Source of the DNA: Tenebrio molitor
Taxonomy: Eukaryota; Arthropoda; Insecta; Coleoptera; Tenebrionidae
Assembly (NCBI RefSeq): GCF_963966145.1
Contig: NC_091052.1
Location: forward strand, 16,244,001 to 16,308,000
Length of the DNA: 64,000 nt
Direction: 5' to 3'
The notes under the pieces were generated by a model that saw only the letters and a program-made list of their open reading frames with translations, did not search any database and was not told the DNA's origin. Each line of letters opens with the position of its first letter. Position 1 is the first letter of the stretch. A program made the position numbers and the translations under genes. Positions 55,749 to 64,000 of the stretch are shown piece after piece.

Positions 55749-55832
55749 GTTTTATAAGGGTCGATTTGGCGCACGAGTCCCAGGTGTAGGGGAGTTTTCT
55801 ATGGGACGAATGCGCCAATGCCCTTATAAAAC
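55749..55832. repeat. 84-nt long hairpin, possible MITE core
   Basis: GTTTTATAAGGGTCGATT then tggcgcacgagtccca (55749-55782) is inverted at 55802-55832 (tgggacgaatgcgcca then atgcccttataaaac), leaving a 19-nt loop. Arms of 31-34 nt with a few bulges could be a small palindromic element or an RNA hairpin of pre-miRNA size. Confidence 0.75.
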
Positions 55833-57340
55833 GATTTTTTATATTATTTTTTCGAATTTGCACCCTTTTTTTAATGTTTAAATCAAAAAAATAAAATTTC
55901 AAATTCTAGGGAATTTTGTATTAATTGGTAACGGATGCAACTACATACATCTGCAACAGATGTTAAAAAGTAGAGTTTGAACGTTAATATTGGAAGTTTT
56001 TTTGTGTAAATGACAATAATACACTGAAATATTGATAAAAATTATCTTAGAGATCTGTTAAACCACGAGTGCTTTAATAGGTAGCTATAAACGACTCCAA
56101 CTTGAATACAATAATACACCTATTAGAGACGCAAATTCGAAAAAGTTATATTTTACTGCAGGGTTTTGGTAATTAAACCAAGAGGAATCCTAACATTTTT
56201 ACAATATCACAAGATCAAAAATTTATTGTTGAATTTTCTTCATACGTCAGTTATCAGAAAATAGCACTTTTTTCAAAACTGTTTAATTTTAATGTTAACA
56301 TTGCAAGACAGAAATTACAAACGGATCAAAGTAAATGTTAGTTTTATTTAATAGTTTCACCAAGAAAATAAATAATCTGTCGTCCAATAACATTATCCTA
56401 TCGAATCGAAATGTTACGATAGAATTTGGAAACACCTGTACAAAAAAGATCAGTCAAGTCGTTTGCAGGGTCACGTTTTGAAATTGCAATATGATATTGT
56501 CGTTGAATTCGAGGCGATCTAGCACATTGCACATATTTTTCAGTAACATTATTTAAATTTCCACCATAATTCAGCACAGCTCATTTCCAGGGCCTGTATT
56601 TCATGTTCTCTGTGTATTGACAAAATGACATGCCATTTCCTTTGTAACTTCGAAACGTAGCCGTCAGTGCGTAAATTCACTTGTAGTTACATATTAGCAA
56701 ACGTAATTCTGTTTTAAACGATTGCACAATCATTGCCAAACAAAAGACTACCAATAAATTACAATTTCGTTGCTAAACTAGTCGAAAAATTTTGGTATTT
56801 TTTAACGGATAATTTATGGGAACGTCTTTCTAATTTAACAACATTTAAAAGGCTTTTTTTACTTCATGATTAATGTAAAAGGACAACAACTTTCAGGTCA
56901 AAAATTGCCACAGTCAAAGAAAGACATAATTCAAACCTGTCACATCGTCAGGTGTTGTTCTGATAAATCTTACACATGTCAAGCGGTTTGTGTAAAGGTT
57001 GTGTAATATTTTGTATTAAGATGTCGTTAATTAACCGTTTTTGATAATGGTTACGACTGTGTTGACATTCGAGTGGAGGTTGGCGACGGTAACATATTTT
57101 TTTCTCAACATTGTTTATGCAATTTAAAGATTTTTAGTATTTTGAATATGAGGTTTATTAATTTTATTAGAAAAACTTAAATTTCCCTATTACGATGCAG
57201 CTTTGTGAAAGAAAAGAAACTGGTTCAAGTTGGTAATAAAAATTGAGTGCTTGTTCTAATTCTTGTGATAATTAAACTTTAATAATTTATAAAGTTGCAT
57301 TAATTTGTAATATTGTCCTATCGGAGTTGGTGTAATTAAT
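55833..57340. other. AT-rich intergenic DNA, nothing recognised
   Basis: Stops in all frames, no repeat ends. The last few hundred bases grade into the next island. Confidence 0.4.
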
Positions 57341-58540
57341 AAGTGGTTGACATAATTTTGTGGAAAAAGCCTAAGATGGAGCCAGAGCTGCCATGTTCCG
57401 GTGATTTGTTGTGACTAAGTAATTTCGTCGTACGACAAAGGGTTTTGTGAGGCGGGCAAATGTTATTGGGTCGCCATCAAAGAAGAAAGCGTAAACACAA
57501 CGCAAAAACCCCGCAATGCGTTATTAATATCGAAATGACACTGCTGGCTACCATCTTATCGTCCTGATTATAATAAATGTGAGAACAGTTTCAATTGAAC
57601 AGCATTAGAGAATAGCTCGGGGAATACATCAAAGTCTTCCCTACTGACAATACAATCTATTAATCCTTGTCATGAGCGACCACTGCTAATTTATTATCAC
57701 CGTCCTTGTCTCGTACACTGCGTTTCGCTCCTAACTACCGAATGGGAAACAACATTAACAAAACACGATAAACATCAATCAATTTAGTCATAATAGAAAC
57801 AATAAATAACGACTATTAATTTCGTTTTGCCATCAATATATTTATCAGAATCGCAAGTCGCAAACGAACGATTCGCCCTCACTCTGACTGATCATTCAAT
57901 TAGATCGAAGTCGACCAAAACAAACAATTGGCGCGAAGAAGGGCCCACGGCGCCAACTCGGACCACGCTATTAAATGCCGTCTAGGCGTCGCCGCCAAAT
58001 TGTAGTGATTTGTGGTGGTCGGAATGGTCGTGGTGCTAATGGTATACTTAGGATAAATACATATTCGGATCATCCCAGCCTCCAAATTATAACTCATCAA
58101 ACTAACGAGCCCAATACGGTGATGGTTCTGATTCGATGTAAAGTTGGTTGCATAACATCCGAGATTTGGGTCCTTTTTCCTTTTAATTTCTTCGGATTTG
58201 CAATAAGCCATGCCACGGATTTAATGGAATGTGTATTTCTCGCAACTTCATCTCGTGTAGAACGTTTTTAGAACGGCATAAGGCGTTCGCACTTAATTTA
58301 TTTCTGTTGGGTGTAGCCGATGAATCGAAGGTAATAACTTTTGAGGAAAAGTTATAACGATTGATAATTTATGCGACGATAAAAACGATAAAATACGACG
58401 ACGTCTAACCTTTGCTTGAAATTAACTATATAGAAAGTTCTAAAATAAATCTCATCGGTAGTAGCTTAAGTAGTTATAGACTAATAGAAATGCCAACTTG
58501 AATAGAAATAAATTACCTTAATGTATGGTAAACATTCATA
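57341..58540. promoter_or_regulatory. Candidate regulatory island 3' of the zinc-finger gene
   Basis: Mixed-composition sequence about 1-2 kb downstream of the zinc-finger gene's stop codon. The open frames on opposite strands at 57900-58271 overlap each other and have no domain. TTTATT at 58298-58303 would read AATAAA on the minus strand and could be a distal polyadenylation signal for the gene, giving a 1.1-kb 3' UTR. Both roles are inferred. Confidence 0.3.
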
Positions 58541-59432
58541 TATGTAAGCGTAAGAATCATAAATATGTCACTACTGTTGTCAAGTAAATGCCGATTAATG
58601 TGTTCTTGGGAAACTTGGAAGATTGTCATTCTGGTTGACTCCACGTCACCTCACCAGATGGACGGTGTGAGAGTGCGAGAGTGACAGAAATGGACAGTGT
58701 GGAAAAAGTTCAAGAGATCACGTCAACAGCTGTGGTGGCTGATCTATTCTAGGATTAGATAGATGGCTCTGGCAGCTCGTTATTTTGTCCCAATTATTTT
58801 TGTTTTATGGTCGATGAAATGTTAAAACATTGCTCTTAATTTTTGAAAAAATTCCAAGAATTTTAATGCTTATTTTTTTCAACTATGATATTGAGAAATA
58901 AAAATGCTTTTAGATTTTAGCGATTTACTGTTTTAAAATAAAGAAATAAAACAACACATTTTCAAAATCGTTAACAATAAAATATTTCCTGAAGACAAAT
59001 CTCCAAAATTACACAATAATGATATGAGTAAGAACAGTTTGTACAAGAAACATTATTGTACATAGACGACGAAACATATACGCGGTCGTTCTAAAAAATG
59101 TCAAAGAAAAACCATGTCAGAGCATACGAATGTGACGTCAATTGTTCGTGCTAACAATGCAATAAATAAAACTGAGATCTGTACACAAATTTACAATAAT
59201 TAATAATTCGGGGGATCCCCGATCGGTAATTATTTACAAAAACGAACAATTCAGCTTTACGAAATGTACATATTAAAAATAATATCACACAGTCACGTTC
59301 ACACAGAAACACACCTTCGAGACAAAATGACAGATCGTTAGTCCATCAGGTAATCTTGTGCGACTAGTCGAAAAGAAAGAGTCAATCGTCATCATAACAC
59401 AGCTTTATATTTGGCTTGGAATCGGTTTTCTT
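58541..59432 (-). other. Probable 3' UTR / 3' flank of the NET-family gene
   Basis: Lies directly after the stop codon (TAA at 59433-59435 on the plus map). No AATAAA is seen on the minus strand close to the stop; an ATTAAA variant occurs near 58862, and AATAAA only at 58303-58298. The transcript end cannot be fixed from sequence alone. Confidence 0.4.
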
Positions 59433-60839
59433 TTAGGGGTGCATGCCCGGAGCGGCCCCCAGCCGGGGCCCGTACAACGAGTAAGGCGACAGATAAGGTG
59501 GCAGTCCGGGGTGGCTCAGCTGAAACCCTGACAGCGAGGAAGTCAACGAGGGCGGCAACAGGGACGGTTTACTGTACGGATGGTACCGTGCCGTCGCCAG
59601 AGGACTGAGAGGCGGCGTCGGGTACGTCCTGTGCAACAACGGATGTGTGGGCGGTAAACTAGATGAATTCAACATCGACAATGCCGCAGAACTCTCGGAC
59701 ACGGCTACACTCGTATGAGTCCTCAAATGGGCCAACAGTTCCTCCGAACTCGAAAATCTCTTGCCGCAATACGCTGCGTCCCCCGATATCCAGTTGCACA
59801 CGTACGGTAGATGCGAAGCCGCCGCCAATGCCGCCAACTGGGCATGGGCGTACGCGGCAGCGGCCGGATTGTGGGTTAAATAGGCGGTGGAAGTCGGCGG
59901 TTTGGTGTGGTCGCACTGGGTACACCCTGCCGGGCACGCCGCCGAAGTTTTCACCGCTCCTCCCAGTAGATGAGAGCTGACACCGCAGCCGGTACAGTAT
60001 GGGTCTCTGCAGACCGATGGCAAGGAATCGGCAGTTTTCATTCTGCCGTAATTGAGATACGGACTCAGGCCTCCTGCTTTTAAGGCGTGATGCTGGGACA
60101 TCAAACTGCTCGTCATCAAGTCCATGGGAAGGGGGAATCCGGCACCGGGATAACCGGCCAGGAAAGCTGAAGTCACCGGCACACCAGGCTTGAAAGTTCC
60201 CAAGGGCAAGTCCTTGATGGCAGGATCAGAAGATGATGTCAGAATATTCGGGGTGAAAGCCGTCTTCGTTGACGAAGTTGCCGGAGTTGAAGGACTACTT
60301 CTTTCACTAGATTTGGAGGTGTTGTGTTCACCAGCACTTGCACCGTCACTTGCTGGTGTCTTGCGTTCGGAGACGGTCGGCGATGCCCTCGGAGATGCAG
60401 CACTTTGGTTGCTTGCACATCTCCCGTTGGTACTCCCCGAAAGTGTACTCTTGGAAGTTGAAGGGGTTCTAACGCGACTTCCTGTTGACGCCGAACTGGA
60501 TCGTTCTTCGGGCGAGCGCGATTTTTCTCTCGGCAAACAACTGTTCGAGGATTTGTGATGCAAGTCGCTCGTATTCGAGGACTTTTCCTTCGTGGCCTCC
60601 AACTTGTTCGATTTGCTCGACTTGTCGGCACTCTGGAGGAGTTTCGAATTTGGAGCGTCCGCCCCGATTTGGCTGCAAGTCTGGGCCAGAAGAGCCAGAG
60701 GACTTTTTTTTGCATCCAACTGCAACCGGCAATTTGGAAATTAGTACACGAAATTTAGGAAGAAAAAACAACTCACCGTCGTGGGCAGAGGTGTTAAATA
60801 TTCCGGTCTAAGATATTGATTGCTGGGGGAACTCAACAT
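59433..60839 (-). CDS. noc: NET-family zinc-finger co-repressor (No ocelli / Elbow B)
   Basis: Two exons: 60839-60777 (21 codons, from ATG) and 60719-59433, joined over a 57-nt GTGAGT...TTGCAG intron; about 449 residues. In-frame TAA codons just upstream fix the start. Exon 1 gives SNQYLRPEYLTPLPTT; exon 2 continues LDAKKSPLALLAQTCSQIGA (residues 22-41), the Sp-type motif diagnostic of NET proteins. A Ser/Pro-rich linker follows (about 54-169). CRDPYC (258-263) is the buttonhead-like box. The single atypical finger has Cys329, Cys339, His352 and His356 (C-x9-C-x12-H-x3-H, with RFSSSEELLAHLRTHT). The conserved tail has RYHPYSK and YSLYGPRLG. In flies these nuclear proteins bind Groucho and act in eye, leg and tracheal patterning; vertebrate relatives are ZNF503 and ZNF703. 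The family is certain, but noc versus elB cannot be settled by eye. No frameshift or missing key residue. Confidence 0.95.
60720..60776 (-). other. 57-nt intron of the NET-family gene
   Basis: Donor ACG|GTGAGT and acceptor TTGCAG|TTGGAT restore the uninterrupted motif ...PLPTT-LDAKKSP. Without splicing the reading frame would lack the conserved N terminus. Introns of 45-60 nt are usual in many insects. Confidence 0.92.
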
Positions 60840-61210
60840 GTTTATGAATTTGATCACCGAATCACTTTCACGACCACTTTATTACATAGAAGAAATGAAG
60901 AATTTGGATAACCAGTGCCATTCAGGTATGAAACACTCGCACGGAACTCTCAAGGCTGATGTACTCTCACACCGGAGTCGAGAGCATGACTGACGCTCGG
61001 TTGGCCATGCGACAGGCGCTCTCTCACCGACGGTGACGTCACGCGTCCCTCCATCCCCACTGCTGCGTGAGCTTTGACACCCTCGACCACAGATCACCAT
61101 GTTATTGCTTCTTCTGTTTGCTTGTCGACACTCTTTGCCCCGATGTGACTCCCCGTCCTCCATCAACACCCGTTTAGCAACTCGTAAAACAAATTCGATT
61201 TTAATTTAAA
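60840..61210 (-). promoter_or_regulatory. Probable 5' UTR and promoter of the NET-family gene
   Basis: Upstream of the ATG the sequence stays GC-balanced for about 330 bp. GCGTCAGTCATG on the minus strand (about 60996-60985) includes TCAGTC, an arthropod initiator-like element. No TATA box lies about 30 bp above it, fitting a TATA-less developmental promoter. Transcription start not proven. Confidence 0.4.
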
Positions 61211-62164
61211 CCACGTAACCAACTGCACCCAACTTAGACCGTCTCCGGTTATTCTTCTTTGTCGAATGATGTTAAAAGGGAGTGGAAGCGCACAACTAAT
61301 TAAAATGGAAATATCGAAGGGGTTTCCGATTTCATTACTGTCAATCGTGTTGTTCGAGTGATTTTAATTTTATGACGTGAGCTTCTTTAAAAATGGAAAA
61401 ACCGCTGAAATTTCATTGTCAATTAAATAGCGGCAAGGAAGGGAACACGAGACGGATTTTCTTAATGGAATTCGTTTTTAGAAGGTGGCGCCAGCATAAG
61501 GCGATGAAGTAATACGTATACACACTTTTTATACTGTTTCTAGTTATGGAAATTGTTTCCTGTTACATTTATGAAGTAGAAAATTGCTCCTTTCCTGAAA
61601 AATAATAAATCTTCGACATATCTCATTTCATTTTACAGGTTCTGATCAAAAAAATTAAGTTTCATTTTGCAATTATAAACTGATATGGACGTTTGTTTCA
61701 TTTTATCTTTATTTATTATGTTATTAATGAATAGCATGCGTTACCTTTGATCTGGATAATTATACATACGTATTTTATTTTTTTTATTTTTTCTACCTGT
61801 ACTAAAAATACCAAAATAATTGTTCTTGAGGTACAGTCGCCAGCAATAAATTTTGGTCGTCAAGGTCATTCTTTGACGCAATCGACAATCCTCCATTGTA
61901 AAACAGTCGTAAATACATACATATAATAACCTATCATCATGTTGTATTACATTAATTGTCATTTTTTTTCTCATTTGTTTGACACTTTGTTGACATGGGC
62001 ATAATCAGGCAGGGAAAATTTTTCAATTTGTGACAATCTAACCAAATTTTGAAATGACATTGACGACCACAATTTATTGCTCACGACAATACGTTGCTGT
62101 ACGATATTGTAAAAATACTAAATGCCGCTCTACAAAAAAAAAGAAGGCCTAACCTCAAAATATA
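61211..62164. other. Upstream flank of the NET gene, mostly AT-rich
   Basis: The first 300 bases keep balanced composition and could hold proximal regulatory sites, including TTTTATGACG at 61369-61378. Beyond about 61520 the sequence is AT-rich with no recognised feature. Confidence 0.35.
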
Positions 62165-63203
62165 CAGGCTGTCTCGGCTAAGACATTCGAGACTAATATC
62201 TCGGTTATTTGCCAACGGACTTTTATGAAATTTAAAATGCAGATATTTTAGACCGTGAAGGTTCAATTAGTAATAATAAAATTACCTCAAGTTCATTAAA
62301 AAATAGGGGTCTACACAAACAATTAAGTAAAGCACTTGCCTGATTCAACGAAAAAATTAGTTTTTGTCGTTAAAAATTTAATGTAAAATTTGAAGGTATT
62401 TGAGCAGTTACCTTTTGAAACAAATAATGATTAATTGTCAAGTAACATTTTGTACACTCTTTAAAGTCTGTCAAAATTGGGCGCGCTTTATTAGAGACGT
62501 CAAATTGTGAAAATTTATTGAAAATACTCTAAAAATAGACTACAGCGGCAGAAATTTCAATATTGTTGAAAAAGGAAAAAAATTTTGCCTGTGGAGAGTG
62601 TCGTATGAACTTCAATGAAACAGTTCGTTTTCTCGTGGAACACTATCCAATGTAGGCTTTACAAAATGTAAGGTTAAGAGAGTCGTCAATTTATCTGAAA
62701 ACACAGGAAGCGTACGTGAACTAAATTACCTTGCTAAAATATCCCGTTCGTGTTTTAGTCCTTTATGGAAGAATTAAAGCATCCAGTGTAATAAATTACG
62801 TCCAAATGTTGTTTTTAACTTTGTAAGTGTTTCTAAGGTTAGAAAGATAAACGTCAAATATGTCACCTGCGGTTGTGTGAAAAGGGGTGACCAAAATCCG
62901 GCAAAATTGGGCGTTTGTTTCATACTACGTTTTTGCATTTGCAGCCACGTTTAACACAGTTTTTTGCTTTTTTCTTGCAAACCAGACGTTTATCAAGGAC
63001 AGCATTTTCTACTGACGACCAATTTTTTTATGTAAATCTTAATTGATTCAACATTTTAAAAAGGCATGTAAAAATTACGTTTTTAAGACCTGGGTGATTG
63101 CATTAATGGGATTTTATTCTTCACCGTCTAAAATATCTGCATTTTGAATTTCACAAAAATCCGCTGGAAAATAACTGAGTTATTAGGCTCGAAAGACACC
63201 CTG
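62165..63203. mobile_element. 1.04-kb Tc1/mariner-type element with ~100-bp TIRs
   Basis: CAGGCTGTCTCGGCTAAG at the left and CAGGGTGTCTTTCGAGCC (reverse complement of the right end) start inverted repeats that continue through taatatctcggttattt-like, tgaaattta/tgaaattca and aaatgcagatattttaga blocks. TA flanks both ends (62163-62164, 63204-63205). A short frame starting MNFNETVRFLVEHYP at 62604 might be the start of a decayed transposase, but nothing else is recognisable. It lies about 1.3 kb upstream of the NET gene's start codon. Confidence 0.8.
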
Positions 63204-63542
63204 TATAACCAAATTCCAAATGTAATTTATTGTGAAGGGATGATATGAATGCAAAGTTGAGATTGAAATTGAAAAGGAACTAACAAAAGCAAGTCACAGC
63301 TAGTGTTGAAAGTAGCGACCAACGTTTGTTAATTCAATTTATTAAATTATAACAATTGTCAATTCGATTGATGACATTTTTTGACAGAACTAATACATAG
63401 TTGGGCACTCCCAAAAAAAAGTAGAGCGGTGCAGGAATATTTACATGTGGAAAAATTCCAAAGCAAACTAAATGACAATCATTTTGTTCCACACTGTATT
63501 TTATTGGGGTGTTTCGAGACTTTTTGGACACGCTGTACATAT
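63204..63542. mobile_element. Possible truncated TIR element
   Basis: The segment ends ggtgtttcgagactttt with tggacacgctgta, the reverse complement of which (TACAGCGTGTCCAAAAAGTC) has the form of a Tc1/mariner TIR. No matching left end is seen between 63204 and the terminus, so this may be a 5'-truncated copy. Confidence 0.4.
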
Positions 63543-63577
63543 GTACATGCATACAAATAGACGAAAGAGAGAGACGA

Positions 63578-63691
63578 AACTAACGTAACGACTGACGATG
63601 TTTTCGGGTCGGTTTGTAGCGCTTACTTGACACCGATATTCGTCGTTTGGACAGATATGACTCATAGCCCATGAGAAAATCCAAGATCTCT
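63578..63691 (-). repeat. Repeat shared in inverted orientation with 47080-47187
   Basis: gacgatgttttcgggtcg and gacagatatgactcatag align, reversed, with the 47080-47187 copy. Here the unit carries roughly a dozen extra bases in the middle. Confidence 0.7.
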
Positions 63692-64000
63692 AGAAGTCTA
63701 TCGGCAAGTTCTCATCTCCGTTTTCTGGAATTTTCACTGATCACCTGCAGCAAGTAAAATCGCTGACGGGAGATTGTTGCTGTTCTTTGTTAACAAAACT
63801 TCGAACCAAAAGTGTGAAAATATATGGAAGAGGTTCTAAATGTGCATTGTTTTTGCAAGACAGTCCACCTGCTTGTTGTCCTGCAAAAATCACAGTAAAC
63901 TCCATTTTAAAATTGCAAATCGTTCATCATATTTTCCGGACTTGGTCACTTCGAATTATTAGAGCTCGTGCCAACTCTCATGATCGATGACGCAGAAACC
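63692..64000. other. Window edge, nothing recognised
   Basis: Balanced to AT-rich sequence. A 67-codon plus frame (63787-63990) has no domain signature. Confidence 0.35.

Noticed and set aside
60190..60558. 122-codon plus-strand frame antisense to the NET gene
   Set aside because: Shadow of the real minus-strand coding exon.
60720..60725. Start of the minus-strand ORF at 60725
   Set aside because: These bases are the TTGCAG splice acceptor; the true start is the ATG at 60839 in the upstream exon.
1..64000. tRNA, rRNA or CRISPR arrays
   Set aside because: No B-box-like GGTTCGAATCC with a matching cloverleaf, no rRNA-like segment, and no regularly spaced identical repeats with unique spacers were found by eye.

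Overview
The window looks like nuclear DNA of an insect, possibly a beetle; this is inferred from content, not proven. It is AT-rich, has one compact two-exon developmental gene with a 57-nt intron, and is littered with Tc1/mariner-type, piggyBac-type and non-LTR elements of kinds common in insect genomes. No bacterial operons, tRNA, rRNA or CRISPR arrays were seen.

The only host protein-coding gene I can support is on the minus strand at 59433-60839. It encodes a complete NET-family zinc-finger co-repressor (no ocelli / elbow B; vertebrate relatives ZNF503 and ZNF703) of about 449 residues. Its promoter side faces 61-64 kb. The roughly 58 kb to its left (its 3' side) holds no other gene I can recognise and behaves like the gene desert that often surrounds developmental regulators.

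The desert alternates between two textures. Islands of mixed composition with few simple repeats and many homeodomain-like cores (AATTA, CAATTA, TTTATGAC) lie near 0.5-1.4, 5.9-6.5, 11.0-16.3, 20.8-23.9, 26.2-28.9, 33.0-34.1, 40.9-42.1, 49.5-50.1, 50.5-52.0 and 57.3-58.5 kb. I treat these as candidate cis-regulatory DNA. Between them lie strongly AT-rich blocks made of decayed mobile elements.

The mobile elements include: a mariner-like element with perfect 26-bp ends but a gutted transposase (44.1-45.8 kb) and a smaller relative at 20.5 kb; a second mariner-like element (37.0-39.0 kb) with a 741-bp long-TIR element nested inside it; two members of a third mariner-like family (16.5 and 40.0 kb); Tc1-type fragments (25.0 and 30.2 kb); an intron-containing DDE transposase relic (35.2-36.6 kb); a piggyBac relic (8.1-9.0 kb); three non-LTR retrotransposon remnants (17.4-19.6, 39.3-40.0 and 54.2-54.9 kb); and at least ten palindromic or MITE-like elements, one family of which has six members in the window. 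None appears able to move on its own.

The least explained structures are a GC-rich block at 9.06-9.72 kb carrying a string of short perfect hairpins, a pair of adjacent perfect hairpins at 12.55-12.60 kb, a foldback with ATTACGCCC repeats at 2.1-2.4 kb, and a long hairpin at 55.75-55.83 kb.
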